Positions 34,976 through 46,420 of a DNA stretch of 64,000 bases are shown one piece after another. The stretch's first letter is position 1. Every line of letters starts with the position of its first letter. This DNA comes from Ctenosaura bakeri. Taxonomy: Eukaryota; Chordata; Lepidosauria; Squamata; Iguanidae. The stretch spans positions 186,001 through 250,000 of the forward strand of contig CAOLHI010001432.1 of assembly GCA_948474755.1 (NCBI GenBank). Reading direction: 5' to 3'. The notes beneath the pieces were generated by a model. That model was not told the origin of the DNA. It did no database searches and saw only the letters and a list, made by a program, of their open reading frames with translations. The position numbers and the translations under genes were made by a program.

Positions 34976-35619
34976 ACCTCTTGAGTTTTGACTAGAAAAG
35001 CCAGGTGCCTGAGAAAAGAAATGCAATGCTAAGGGTAGAAAATGTAAACACCCTCACACTTGACAAATGTTGGCACCTGCTTCACAAGGCGCCATGAGAA
35101 TACAGCTGCCCACACAATCTGGGGGTGAGCCTTCGAGATCTTCTGTGAAAGCAATTCTGGGAAGCAAGGAAGGAGTCTGAAATCCTTCCTGATTCCTAAT
35201 AGAGAAGGACTTGAGGGAGGCTGGAAGAAGTGGCGGTCGGTGGTCTTACTCCAAACAGAATTTGAGGTTATATAGTGATGCCAGTCTTGCTGATGGATCT
35301 AATAGTAAGTAGAGCATTGATTAATAAGGAGCACTTCTGTGTTTACTGTTGGCTATGTAATTTTGATCCTTCAAAGCTAGGCCTTAATTGCTGTGTAGCT
35401 ACCAAGAGCTGCGGTTACAAAAAGGGGATGGCAGACAAATACTCACGGGTTGCCTTACACATTGCACAGGAAACCTGAAACTTCTTCAGAGTCACAAAGT
35501 TCAAGACAAATGCTGAATAGATTCAGCGGTGCACAGTGTGCATGCAGAGATTTGATGGTCCTCTTCGCCCCTGTTGGGTTTGATCATGCAAAACACATGA
35601 ACGAAAATGACTTTGGGCC

Positions 35620-37340
35620 ATGTACAGAGAGCGCCCCTTCGCGCCCAGCTTCGCCGGGACCTCTGCAAAAGGCCGGTGGGACTGAGAAGAAAAGGGCTTC
35701 CTTGAGAGGCGCCGGCCGTAGCCTCGGCACCTCCGTTGCCTTGAAAATTTAAACCCGGCGGCGTCGTGAGACCGGCTCGGGGTCAACTCCCAAGGCGCTT
35801 GGTGGCTGGCTCCGGCTCCTCGGCTAAAGGGGGTGGTGGGTCGCCCTCCACCGCCCTGCCTCGCCAAGCGCCTCGAGCGATCCGACGCAAGATGGCTGAT
35901 GGTTCCCGGCGCCCACATGTGGACAAATGAGGGGGAGGAGGCGGCTGGTGCTGGGGAGAAGGAGAGCGGGGACGGCCAGAGGTGGGAGGGGGAGCGGAGC
36001 CCGGCCGGCGCTAGGACCGAGCGCGCCGGCGGCAGGCGGAGCCTCCGCTCCTCGCCCGCCCGGCTCCCTCGCTCGCCCGCCCGCTTCGGCTGCTGCAGTG
36101 TCTGCGAGGCGAGCAGGCAGGCGGCGGCCTTTCTCTCTCCGAGCGCGGCTCCCTGGCTGCCCCCCTTCCCCGACGCGTCCCGAAGCAGCATCCTTCAGCG
36201 TCGCCGCCGGCATGGCTGGCGTGGGCTTCAGCGCCAACCGCCTGGAGCTGCTGGCCTCGTATCAGGAGGTGATCGGAGAAGACAGCCCCACCGACTGGTA
36301 AGGCCCCCGGCGGCGGGGAGGAGCGGGCGGGAGGGCGGGCGGGCGGCTCCGGCCCTTTGTCCCCGCGGTGGGGAGGGGAGGGGGCGCTGGCGCCCGCCGC
36401 TTTGTGCAGGGGGGCGTGGGCGGCGCCTGCCCGCCTGCTTTCTGGGGGGGGTCGCGCCACTCCTTTTCTTCCGTCCCCCCACCATCCCCGAAGGACGAGC
36501 CGGGGGGTTTTGCGCCTCCCGCCGGCAAGATGCCCCGAAACCTGGGACGGGCGGGGGGCGGGCGAGAGGAACCATTCCCGGCAGCCCAAAATGGTGCATT
36601 GGCAACATGGCCAGGTCGGGGGGCTTAGGCGAGGCCTCTTTTGTGGGGCGCAAGGAAGGCACCGGCCGAGGAGGCGCCCCCCCTCCCGAGTGCGCCGAAA
36701 AGAGGCACGCGGAATGAGCGGCCCCCCGTCCCGCAGAAATCCCTGTCGCTCTCGGGCGGCGGGGACACCACGTGAAAGCCCCTGGTTCCCGCCCGCACCC
36801 CCCCCCGACACGGACACCCACCCCCCACCCCCCCGACTCGCGTGCCGAGGCGCGCCCTTGCCGTGTGGCCGCCGCCCCCCCCGTGCCAGGGCGCCCCCTT
36901 CTCTCCCCCTCCCTCCCTCCCTCCCCCGGGTCTGGGATGCGGCGGGGCGGCCCCCCGGCCCCTTCCACCTGCTTCGCTCCCTGCGGCGCGCCCTCCCGAG
37001 GCAGCCCGGCTTGGCCTTGGGCGCTGCTGCCAGCCCGGGTTTCCGCCGTCCCTCCCCACCTCTCCTCCTTTCTCCGCCTGGGGGGGGGCGGTGAAAGTTA
37101 TCTGATAGAGACGCGCCACACAAAGGAAGGTGGGGCTGGTCGAAGAAGAAGGCGGGGGTCTGAAGGCGTGAGAGGAGGGGCTGGTGGGCTGCGAGGAGGA
37201 CGGGAAGGAGGGGGGTCTGAGAGGGGAGGAAAGGCGGCGGCGGCGGCGGCGCAGGAGCCGGAGGGAGAGGCAGCCGCGGGCGCCCATCCCAGCTCGGGGA
37301 GGGCAGGGCCCGTGAAGCGCCGCATCCTTTCCTTGTAGCG
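35620..37340. promoter_or_regulatory. DBN1: CpG island / DBN1 promoter and first exon
   Basis: The stretch is strongly GC-rich and CpG-rich, unlike the surrounding AT-leaning DNA, and spans the DBN1 start codon. It contains GC boxes and an AAGATGGCT motif (35889-35897) like a YY1 site, often found close to transcription starts. No TATA box is apparent, as usual for such promoters. Large open frames across it on both strands are GC-driven shadows. Confidence 0.85.
36212..36297 (+). CDS. DBN1: DBN1 (drebrin) coding exon 1, start of ADF-H domain
   Basis: Drebrin is an F-actin side-binding protein of dendritic spines and cell junctions. The exon reads MAGVGFSANRLELLASYQEV, IGEDSPTD, then TG of a Trp codon before gtaagg. 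It corresponds to human MAGVSFSGHRLELLAAYEEV followed by the EES..ADW segment at the start of the N-terminal ADF-homology domain. The ATG has a strong context (cgccggcATGG) and sits in a CpG island. Phase 2 exit agrees with the drebrin Trp/Ala junction. Exon 2 (ALYTYEDGSDDLK-like) was not found downstream. The gene lies in the same strand and order after PDLIM7 as in human. Confidence 0.93.
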
Positions 37341-37779
37341 GCTCAGCCTGGAGGAGATGCAGGGGAGAGGACTCTCTGGCTGTGGCCAGAAGGCCCCGCC
37401 GTTCTCTTTGGAGGCCGGATGGGGCCAAGGCAGCCCCTTTCACTGTCCTTCTTTGAGCCCGGGGCTTCCACAGAGATGCTTCAGATGTTTCAACCGGAGC
37501 CCTTCTTTTTCGTCTCCGGGCCTGCTGCTGCGTAGAAAAACCTCCATTTGAAGGCTGCCCGAGAGAAGGAGATGAAAGGGGAGTCGTCTCTTACAAAGGC
37601 TCCAAAACCATAGGCGTGTGTTCCATTTCCACAGCCCGCTAGCCCTGGAAGGGAGGCAGGGCAGGTGTTAATGAGGAGGCCTGCCTCGTTCCTGTTTCCG
37701 CTTAATGGATGCTCACACTCTGAGCATTAGGGAATCTTCCTGAGTTCTCTTCCTTTCTTTGGTCGTGCTTTGAGACTTA

Positions 37780-37959
37780 GGCCATTTCCACACGAGCCTG
37801 TTCTAGCGCAATGATTCCACTTTCAACCTCCTCTGGAATCCTGGGGTTTGCAGTTCCGGGAGGGGCCGTCTGGCCCCTCCCGGAACTGCAAACCCCAGGA
37901 TTCCAGAGGAGGTTGAAAGTGGAATCATCGCGCTAGAACAGGCTCGTGTGGAAATGGCC
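37780..37959. mobile_element. Palindromic GGCCATTTCC element, copy 1 (near-perfect 180-bp hairpin)
   Basis: The arms of about 88 bp are inverted copies with one mismatch that I can see (GCGCAATGATT versus GCGCGATGATT) around a 4-nt centre in CGGGAGGGGCCGTCTGG. Flanks are TTA and CTA. It sits about 450 bp after the DBN1 CpG island. Confidence 0.88.
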
Positions 37960-38249
37960 CTAATGGCAAATGATGAAGGTATTTGCAGCTGTGGCACAGA
38001 CAGGAGGGTCATTATGTGCGAACCCTTTTGGAGAAGCAGTATTGAATGGTAAGGTTTCTAGTAAGGGCCCAAGTTAGCAGAACCTCATTTGCCAAAAAAA
38101 AATAGTCCCTTCATCTTGCAGTGTTGTGAATTCACTTCCATAGAGCAGTCAGTCAGGTACCTATTATGCAACAGCATGTTTAGACCTGGGTTCAGATCAC
38201 TAGCTACCGGTGCCCGATGTCAGGCAACTGTGACACAGGCATCTTTCAC

Positions 38250-38445
38250 ACTACACAGGCATAGGACTTTGACGGCCATAACTGCATGGAATCCTGGGAT
38301 TTGTAGTTTGGGGAGGGACTCCCGCTCCCCATCAGAGAATTCTAAATATCTAGTGACACTACAAATCCCAAGATGCCATAGGATGGACGCTTGACAGTTG
38401 AAATGGTATTAAGGTGGTATAACTGTGTCATGTGAAAGAAACCTA
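38250..38445. mobile_element. Second palindromic family (TAACTGCATGGAATCC), copy
   Basis: The left arm ATAACTGCATGGAATCCTGG GATTTGTAGTTTGGGG is mirrored by ACTACAAATCCCAAGATGCC and GGTATAACTGTGT on the right. Related in layout to the GGCCATTTCC family but with different termini. Confidence 0.6.
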
Positions 38446-40689
38446 AGTCATAGTCTTATAGTTTCAGTGTATTCCACATGTAAAACGTTCTGCATATGAG
38501 CAAGTCACAGAACAATAGAAAACATTTGTACTCTCTGTGTTACATATACAACTGGCAATAATTGGATATTGTAGTATGTCCTGGGGCACTGAACTTGGTT
38601 CTGCTTTTTAGAAACCTCCATGACCAGCAGTTTATATACTTTAGAGACCAATTCTGTAGTGTGCGTAGATTTTTTCATTTTTTTAAAGAGAGTACTGACT
38701 CAGAATTTAAACTTAGAGATGATCGTTATTGAAGGTTTCATTTACCTTGAATTACTGCTCTTCACTCCCTCAGTCATTACTGACATGTGTGGGGTGCTTG
38801 CTTGTTCTTTCTGTCCCTCTGTCTCTGCAAATAGTTTCTTCAATTTCTCAAGTCCCCTTCATGCTAGCTGTACCACACCCTGCCCTTCATTCTGGTTCTG
38901 TCTGTCTGCCAAGAGTGCTGTTCCCTGGACCACTGTTGTGGTTTCCTCTTTCCACTCAGGTTGCAGAAAGCTCTTATATCTCTATAAGGCAAAATCCTTG
39001 TGAAAGTATAGCAACCATTTCTGTATTTCTTTTTCATCTGAAGTGGTGTAGGCATGTGGCATCATACCAAGGCCAAAGGGTTTTCCTTTTCCCAGGGCTT
39101 CTCTGGTCAGGGCATATTTTCTGGCCATAAGTAGCAATTAAGCCAGTTTTTTTTTTCAACCTACTGGTGAAGCCAGCTCCTTCACTTTTGCTACTACAGT
39201 GTTTCCCAGGGCTGCCCAAATCAGTAGCCCATAGGTCACAAAAGGAAAAAAAAAACATAGCTTTTGTCATGTATCATGAGATGCCACTGTGCCAGATGTT
39301 TGGATAACAAAGTCAATAATCCCTGTCCATCAAGCTGATTGTGACTGATGGGAGTTGTAATCCAATAGCACCTGCTGGAAGGTGTCAGGATGTGCCTGCT
39401 CATGCACGAGCTTTGCAGTGGCTTGTGGAGAGCCATATAGATGGCCACAGCTCTTCTGTGGTTATTTTGTTCAAAAACAGTTATCAACATTTTATCTTAC
39501 TTCACCTCCCTTGCTGGCCCAACCAGTGTGAGTAAATGGTGTGCTGCTGCTGCAGCTGCCTCTTTCTTCTCCCTTCCCCACCCCCAGAGCTTCACAGCCC
39601 AGAGGAGATCCCCTCCTCCTCTTCCCTCCAGCTGCTCCTCTTTGCCGAGTTCCTTCCCTTTTTAAGGACACTCCCCTCTGTTTCCAGCTCAGAAACTGGG
39701 CCTTGTGGCCTCTTCAGCCTGAAAGGCAGCCTGCACATGGTGTGCTTGCATCCACTAACCATAAACAGGGTGGGAGTTTGTGGCAGGAAATGACAAACAC
39801 ATTTAGGGGATATTCCATGCTCAGAAAGGCACATATCTGGGGTGGGAGGAATGGTCACCTACAAAGATAAAGGAGATCTCAGAGGAACAGAAAGGGAGGA
39901 TGAACCAGAATCTTCTTGTTTTCTTCCCAAATCTTTAGATTGTAAGCCCCTTGGAGCAGAGACTTGTCCTTTCTTGCCCTCCCACTGTGAAAGGCTATGA
40001 ACATAGATGACACTGTACAAATTATACCACTAACTCGAGAAAATGGAGAAGGAACAACCAAGCAAAATTCTTGGGATCCTATCCAATAAAGACCCTGGGG
40101 CATTTTGGGGGCAGGCTGGATAGCTGCTGATCTGGACCACGGGCAATTGAAGAGCCTCAAAGAGCTTAGGCAGCAAGGGAGGAAAAGAAATGGCAGGGAA
40201 AGGTCAGTGTGGGAGAAAATCCCTTGAATAGAAAATGGGGTCATTCCTCGAGTTGTCTGCTGCTAGAGGTGGGACTGAGTGCTCTGGGTGTGCTAATGGA
40301 TTTGTTTCCAAGGCAATGTTTCTTGTCTATGGAGAAGGGAGGGCAAAGAGAAATCTAGCCTGAAGAGAGTCTGATGTCCCTTTGGTGAACTGTTTCAAGG
40401 GCAGTGGCTGCCCTCAACTCACCTGAGTCCCATCTCTCCAGAGAGACAGCATTTGTCTGGTACTTGCCAGAGTGCACTCCAGGCTACAGCCAATAGGAAT
40501 TCAAAGAATAAATACTACACCCCCCCTAAGCCTCCTGAAAGGCTAACTGGCCATTCACATCATGACATAAGTTAGTTCTCTAGCTCCAAGTTTTACTAAT
40601 GTAATTCTTTATAACTTTAAAGACAATTCTTGTTTCCAATACTGTGTTAGCCATCTCATTCTATTTACCTATCATACCAAGACCTTTTT

Positions 40690-40830
40690 AAAACATGCTT
40701 CCTTCAAGCTCAGGATACAACCCTCATTCCTCCATTTTGTCCTCACTGCAACCCTATGAAGTAGGTCAAGCTAAAAGAGAGTGTGACTGGTCCAGTGATC
40801 TTAATGACTGGGGGAGGAATTAAGTGGAGT
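40690..40830 (-). repeat. MIR-like SINE end fragment
   Basis: TTTGTCCTCACTGCAACCCT and ATGAAGTAGGTCAAGCTAAA match the L2/MIR-type end also present at 12.05 and 62.3 kb. Confidence 0.45.
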
Positions 40831-40888
40831 TTCTCTAACTCTTTTATTTTTCACTTTAACCCAGTCAGCCCTTCATCACCCACCACCC

Positions 40889-40985
40889 AGATGTTTTACA
40901 CTACAGCTGTTGTAAATTAGCTGGCATGGGATGGCTGGCATCAGGGATGATGGGATATATAGTTCAAAGCATCTGAAGTGCGCAA
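40889..40985. repeat. Third palindromic repeat family, copy
   Basis: CCAGATGTTTTACACTACAG is mirrored by ATGGGATATATAGTTCAAAG and CATCTG on the right. Confidence 0.55.
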
Positions 40986-41031
40986 ACTTAGAGGAAGCTG
41001 CTCCAGCCATTTCACCACACTGGTTCCCCCT

Positions 41032-41450
41032 GCTTAGAATCAAGGAATCAAAAAATCCTAGAGCTGGAAGAGACTGTAGGAGCATCTAGTTCAACCCCCT
41101 ACCATGTAGAAATACACATCTAATGCAATCCTGAAAGTTCTGTTTAAAGACCTCCAAAGATGGAGAACCCACACCTTCCATGGCAATCTATTTTGCTGTT
41201 GAACAGCTCTTGCAATAAAAAATTCTTCCTATTGGTTAGGCGGAATCTTTTTTCTTCTGATTTGAATCAATTCGTTTGTGTGCTAGTTTTGGAGCAGCAA
41301 AAAACAAGCTGTGTTTTCTGTGCATTGGACTTTCTCCTACATGACATCCCTTCAGATAAAGATAGCTATCGTGTCATCTCTCCGTTTTTTCTTCTCCAAG
41401 CTATACATATCCAGTTCCTTCAGTCGTTCCTCATAAGGCTTGGTTTCCAG
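41032..41450 (-). mobile_element. Older CR1-like LINE 3' end
   Basis: In reverse this is the 3' part of a CR1-type LINE. The lower-coordinate side has TAGAATCAAGGAATCAAAAA, AGAGCTGGAAGAGACTGTAG and TCTAGTTCAACCCC (reverse of the CR1 3' end). Further up, ATGACATCCCTTCAGATAAA and CAGTTCCTTCAGTCGTTCCT match the diverged ORF2 end seen again at 51.69-52.1 kb. Much older than that copy. Confidence 0.75.
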
Positions 41451-41464
41451 ACTTCCACTCAGTT

Positions 41465-41490
41465 TCCCCTCCCCTCCCCTCCCCTCCCCT
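41465..41490. repeat. (TCCCC)n microsatellite
   Basis: Five perfect pentamer units of CCCCT/TCCCC. Confidence 0.9.
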
Positions 41491-41865
41491 GGATACCTTT
41501 CCTGGTACTTCATCCTTTTTTCTCCCCGCTCCTCAATTCAGCCATCCATACTTGCCATCCTACTATTTGAGATTGCTTCTCTGTGAGCTGGCTGGCTTTC
41601 CTTTGTTCCCTCCTGCACCATGAACAGCATAAGCACTCTCATCAAGCTTGCCCTCAGAGTGTGGGAGAGGAAACCCCTTTCCATCTGGGGCCCAGCTGGA
41701 AATGTTTCTCTTCCTGCAAGGTTCCTCTTTTTCCCAAGCAGCTCCTTAACTGGTACTTTAGATCTTAAGCCTGGCAGTCACTGCTTTAAGTCTACTGCAA
41801 GCCTCTTTAGGTATGTGTGAATCTCACACGGGGCTCACATCGGGGCTAGCTGTGCAAATTGTGGC

Positions 41866-41980
41866 ATTCAGATGTTTTGGGATTGCAGCTGCTATAATCT
41901 TTAACCACTGGTTATGCTGCCTAGGGCCAATGGGAGTTGTAAGCAACCCCTCCCTCCAACCTCTGGACATAACTGCCCAT
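41866..41980. repeat. Third palindromic repeat family, copy
   Basis: CAGATGTTTTGGGATTGCAG and the inverse-like AATGGGAGTTGTAAGCAACC, then CCTCTGGA. Confidence 0.5.
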
Positions 41981-43073
41981 CTGTCAGGGATGTAGCTGTG
42001 GGGTGTGTGTCAAAATGAGGCCGCTTCTTCCACAATCATTCTGGCCCACTGATGAAATTTTCTTTCAGTCTGAAATTTTTAACATTGCAGTGACTTAAAA
42101 CTTCAGTTGATCATTTTGAAGTACAGTTCAGGCATCCAAAAAAGTGGGGCAGGCAAAGTGACTGAGGGAATGCAGACACAGCAAAGGCAAGAGTTTAGGT
42201 GTGAGTGATTTTCAGTGTCTCACTCTTTGCAATGCTAGAAATTTGGAAACTGAAGGAAAATTTAATTGGCAGAGAAAATTTCTTATTTGGGAGGCAATGC
42301 CCTCATTCTCCCCCCAGTTTATATACACCCTGCCATCTATTAACATAAATGGTGGGAAAGCAAGCATGCTTGAGCATGTATTAAGTGCTAGAGTTGCCCA
42401 TCCCTGTATTAGAGGAACACTGGAGTGGCAGGCAGCAGGTAAGCCTTGCATAAGTAAAAACATCTGAACCTTCTAATGACGACTTGAAGGCTTCTTCCAA
42501 AATGCATCTACTTGTCTTATGATTTCTGTTTTGGTGGCCATGCTTATAGATCTCTGCTTTTTTAACGGTTCTGGGGATTGCTGGTGAATTAGGCTTATTT
42601 GCTCCCCACTTTTCTTTCTGTTTTGCTGATCACACATAACTAATGAAAATTTTGGAATTAGCTGCTGTTTACCTTATATTTTGTAGCAAGGCACACACAG
42701 CTACACACAATAGGATTGGCTAGAGCAGAATCCCATTCGGCCCCCCCCCGTGCAACCTTGGTTGCACTGCTTACTAGGGATATGTTGCTGCAACCCAACA
42801 CCAACAGTATGTTTCTACAGACCTCCTTCCAATACCAATACTGCTCAAAAGCTTCCAGCTAGACAAAGGATAAGGATGAAGGGCTGCTGGGCAGGCATGA
42901 AAACACTTTGTAAAAAGGAGCTTCCTTATCAGAGGCTTTGAAGTATATCTGCACTTTGGAGATTCAGGGCAGAGTTGGGTCGGCTGCCCCCATACCCACA
43001 TGCGCCTCTGCTACCCTTTGAAGAGGGAGGTGGGCCAGAGGACCCCCCTCTGGCAAGCTTGACTGTGAATTTG

Positions 43074-43257
43074 GCCATCTCCGCACTAGGCTGTTATAGC
43101 GCTATTGTTTCACTTTCAACATCCTATGGAATCTTGGAGTTTGCAGTTTAGGGAGGGACCTTTGAAGCCGCTCCCTAGACTGCAAACCTCAGGATTCCTT
43201 CCATAGGCTGTTGAAAGTGGGACAATAGCGCTGTAACAGTCTAGTGTGGAAATGGCC
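43074..43257. mobile_element. Palindromic GGCCATTTCC element, copy 2
   Basis: The ends are GGCCATCTCCGCACTAGG and its inverse GTGTGGAAATGGCC; TTT flanks both sides. It lies at the left edge of the second CpG island. Confidence 0.8.
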
Positions 43258-44449
43258 TTTGTCTTACAAGTGTGGCTTTTTCCTCTTCTTTCCGGAAAAA
43301 CGTCCCCTTCCCCCCCCGGTTTCTGGGTGGCTGGTATCTGGGGGAGCGTGGGCGTGGTCTCGGTAGCTCCAGCACACAGTTGTCCGAGTCAATTATTTGG
43401 AGAACAAATCTGAAAAGCTCCGATGTCCTTTCAATACGGCCGAGGGGATCGCAGGCGCAGATCAACCCTTTCCAAAGATGTGTGAGAAAACATCCCCGCT
43501 CAGCAACCTCCGCCGGTGGAGTTTGCGGCCGCCCTGGACTTGAGCTTCCTGGGAAAACCCTAAATCCTGAATGTGGTGGGCGAGAGAGCACAGACGGAGT
43601 GACTTGGCCTTTTGAAAGAACCGCAGCACTCTGCACGTGCTCAGAGGAATGTTCCAGGACGCGGGCCCGGCAACAAAATCTGGAGAAGCAGACCGCGCGC
43701 CTCCCCCTTTGTCCGAAACCAAGCCCTGGCGGGGCTTTTAGGAAGCGGGTGCCAAGGCAGGGTCCCTCTTCCCCGAAAGGCGCTGAGTGCGAGCCAGCCA
43801 GCCAGCCGGGGGTGGGCTGAACAATAACTTCTTTATGCCGCGAACCCCACCCTAGCGGGACAGCAGCTGTCAATGCACCAGGGCGTGTGGTCTGCAATCC
43901 AGCCCCAAAGGGAGAAAGTGGAAGGCTGCTGCGGGCGGGGGGAGGGAGGGGAGGGGGCACCGGACCAGGTCCCGCGGCTCAAGGTCATCGGGGTGAGAGA
44001 CCCCTGCCTCGGGGGGACCAAGGCTGTAAATTCCCCCGGCCACGCTTCCCTGCCTGCCTGCCTGCTTGCTGGGCGGCGGAAGGGCATCAATCCCATTTTG
44101 GCCTGGCCGTGGGAGAGCCGGAGCGCCTCCCCCAGATCGGGAGCCGCAAAAGTGCTGAACGTGGCAGAAAACTGCCTTCTGCCCCGCCGCCAGCGAGCGA
44201 GGGACGGACAAAAGACTCGTCCGCGGGGCGGGGTGGAGAGCGGAGCGCTCGGGCTTTGCTGGCCGGCCCTCCCTCTTGCCCGCCAGCAACCTTTTCTTTT
44301 CCACACTCAGCCCCACCTGGGTGGTCCCGGGGTCGGAGCAGAGGAGGGGGGCGCACGGGCGCGGGAGCGGCAAGGCCGGCAGCCTGGAGGGGCTCCGCGG
44401 GAACCGGTCTTTCCCTCTGCTTTGCTTCCTCCCCCAGCGATCGGGATCG

Positions 44450-44463
44450 CACGTGACGTGACT
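44450..44463. promoter_or_regulatory. Overlapping E-box and CRE-like site
   Basis: CACGTGACGTGACT contains a canonical CACGTG E-box (USF/MYC/TFE3 class), extended to CACGTGAC, overlapping a TGACGTGA CRE/ATF-like octamer, within the second CpG island. Binding is predicted from motif only. Confidence 0.45.
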
Positions 44464-44881
44464 CCGGCGTTTCAAGTCGGCGGGCGGCCCGAGAGCTGGA
44501 GAACCGCGGGAGGGGCGAAGAGAGAGCGAGCCAGGCTGCAGGGGGGAGGAGGAGGAGAGGCGAGGCGGGGGCAGCGCGAAGGGGCTGCTGGGGTCCCCTC
44601 TCCCCGTGTTGGCGTCGGGGTTCCTCGCGTAGGACCCCGCTCCCCCCTCCAGGGACCCCGGAAAGCGCCCGCTGGCTGCTGTCTCCGAGGCGCGGCGCTT
44701 GTTGGCCCCATCAGGGCGACGCGGGAGCCTGGGCCACCCTCCTCGGTGGGCTGGAGGGTGGGGGATTTGGGTTGCGGGTCTGGCAGCGAGAGGAGGGAGG
44801 GCCGTAGAGAGAGCAACCACAGCAGAGGTGGAGGGGGCGAGAAAGGCAGCGGGGAAGCCTTTGGGTTGATGGTGTTACTTT

Positions 44882-45061
44882 CACCATTTCCGCACTAGCC
44901 TGTTGTAGCGCGATGATTCCACTTTCAATCTCCTCTGGAATCCTGGGGTTTGCAGTTTCGGGAGGGGCCCGCCGGCCCCTCCCGAAACTGCAAACCCCAG
45001 GATTCCAGAGGACGTTGAAAGTGGAATCATCGCGCTATAACAGGCTAGTGCGGAAATGGAG
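44882..45061. mobile_element. Palindromic element, copy 3, inside second CpG island
   Basis: Arms mirror over about 88 bp with few mismatches around a GGGGCCCGCCGGCCCC centre. The outermost bases are altered (CACCATTTCC, GGAAATGGAG). TTT flanks both ends. Closely related to copy 1. Confidence 0.85.
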
Positions 45062-45639
45062 TTTGACGGAATCCCTAAACACACTCTGAAGGATTCCCCG
45101 CCCCATAAGGCCAAGCCACCCTTCTTTCCCAGTCCTGCCCCTTCGACAATAGGAGGAGGGGGTCGCGCGGTTGGGCCCTCCTCTTCTCCTTCCCTGCCGC
45201 TCCCCCCCCCCGTGCGCCCCCTCCTCCTCCGCGTCCAGGGTCTGGCCGGCCCCGGTGCCCCTCCCCTTGCGGAGGCCGCTGCTGCTGCTGCTGGTGTCGG
45301 GGCCCATGACTTGATCAGAAAGGAATTTGGTGCCGTTTTTCCGCACGCCGGCTCCCTGGGGCTCCGGGTGCATTAGAAACACATGTGCGTGGACCGGGGC
45401 TGCACAATGGTAGTGGGCGGCGGCGGCAGAGGTGGTCTGCTGGTCTCCTTTGGCCGCCCCTGTGTGTGTGGGAAGTAGGGCGCTCGGGAGGGGCCGCCTT
45501 GGAGAGGGAAGGGGAGGCTTAGTCTGGGGCTTTTCCTCTTGTCTGCAAGCAGAAAAGCAACTGGAAGTACCCCCCAGGACTGTGCAGGCAGTGGGGATGG
45601 GAAACCTTGGCATCAATGATGGATTTACTGGCAACCTAA

Positions 45640-45872
45640 GGCCATTTCCACACTAGGCTGTTATAGTGCTGTTATTCCGCTTTCAATATCCTATGGAATG
45701 CTGGGGTTTGCAGTTTACTGAGGCCAAAGAGCTCAGGACTGAGAGCTCAGCTCAGGGCTCACCCAAAGGGCTGAGAATTGTAAAAGCCCCTGGCTAAATT
45801 ACAAACCCCAGGGTTCCATAGGATGTTGAAGGTAGAATAATAGCACTATAACAGTCTAGTGCAGAAATGGCT
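45640..45872. mobile_element. Palindromic element, copy 4
   Basis: The left end is GGCCATTTCCACACTAGG and the right end CAGAAATGGCT; perfect TAA flanks (45637-45639, 45873-45875). The centre is longer (GAGCTCAGGACTGAGAGCTC). It lies at the right edge of the second CpG island. Confidence 0.82.
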
Positions 45873-46143
45873 TAAGTAAATTCCAGTTTAGGGCCTCAGA
45901 TTATGGGGCACCACTAAATGAAAAAAAAATACCAACAATGAATTAGAAAAATACATGTGGGTTGGATAATACAGTCGGGGCATCTTTTTTGGTCATCTTT
46001 TAGGAGTCTCAGCATCTATTGGGCCCTGGTTGAGGCAGAGGGCTAGCTGTAAACATCGCTGCTGCTCCCTGGTATCAACTCATCCCTTCTGCTAGAACCA
46101 GCAGCTGGGACAAGCCAGGGCAGCATCCAGAATAAGAATTTCG

Positions 46144-46178
46144 TTCCTTCCTTCCTTCCTTCCTTTTTTTTTTTTTGG
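46144..46178. repeat. (TTCC)n followed by T tract
   Basis: A run of TTCC units ends in a homopolymer of T. Confidence 0.85.
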
Positions 46179-46420
46179 TATGGGAGACCTTCTGGGAAAA
46201 GCATGTAGTGATACCAGTTTTTACCAGTTTATGGGTAAAAAAAAGAAAAGAAAAGAATAGACAAAGCAGAGTAATAATTATTTTTACATACATAGAGAGG
46301 TGGGTGCGGTAGTGTCTTGTGTATAAATAAAATTAGTGAGTGTTAATGAGTGTTGTGGAAAGGTGTATCCTCTTATGAGAGTGTTGTACATTCTTCACAT
46401 GAGGCTGGAAACCTGCCTAT

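Larger units (their letters stand above)
33390..35600. other. PDLIM7-DBN1 intergenic spacer
   Basis: Roughly 2.2 kb lie between the PDLIM7 poly(A) signal and the DBN1 CpG island. The spacer holds a tRNA-derived SINE (33938-34160) and a diverged palindromic fragment (about 34870-34975), with no gene that I can recognise. Confidence 0.65.
43290..45500. promoter_or_regulatory. Second CpG island inside the DBN1 intron (possible alternative promoter)
   Basis: About 2.2 kb are rich in CpG and GC boxes, sharply distinct from flanking DNA. Open frames on both strands are overlapping and low-complexity (Pro/Arg/Gly-rich), so I do not call a protein. A CACGTGACGTGAC site lies at 44450-44462. Position within the first intron suggests an alternative DBN1 first exon, an enhancer-type island or an unannotated noncoding transcript. 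Orientation cannot be decided. A palindromic transposon (44882-45061) is inserted inside it. Confidence 0.65.

Noticed and set aside
36011..37443. Long open frames on both strands across the DBN1 CpG island (up to 370 codons)
   Set aside because: GC-rich sequence lacks stop codons by composition. All are low-complexity and overlap the true exon or its 5' UTR; the accepted 36212 frame is the only one matching a protein family.
43241..44898. Large overlapping open frames in the second CpG island (up to 341 codons)
   Set aside because: Same composition effect; Pro/Arg/Gly-rich on both strands with no family similarity. Promoter role remains possible, protein does not follow.
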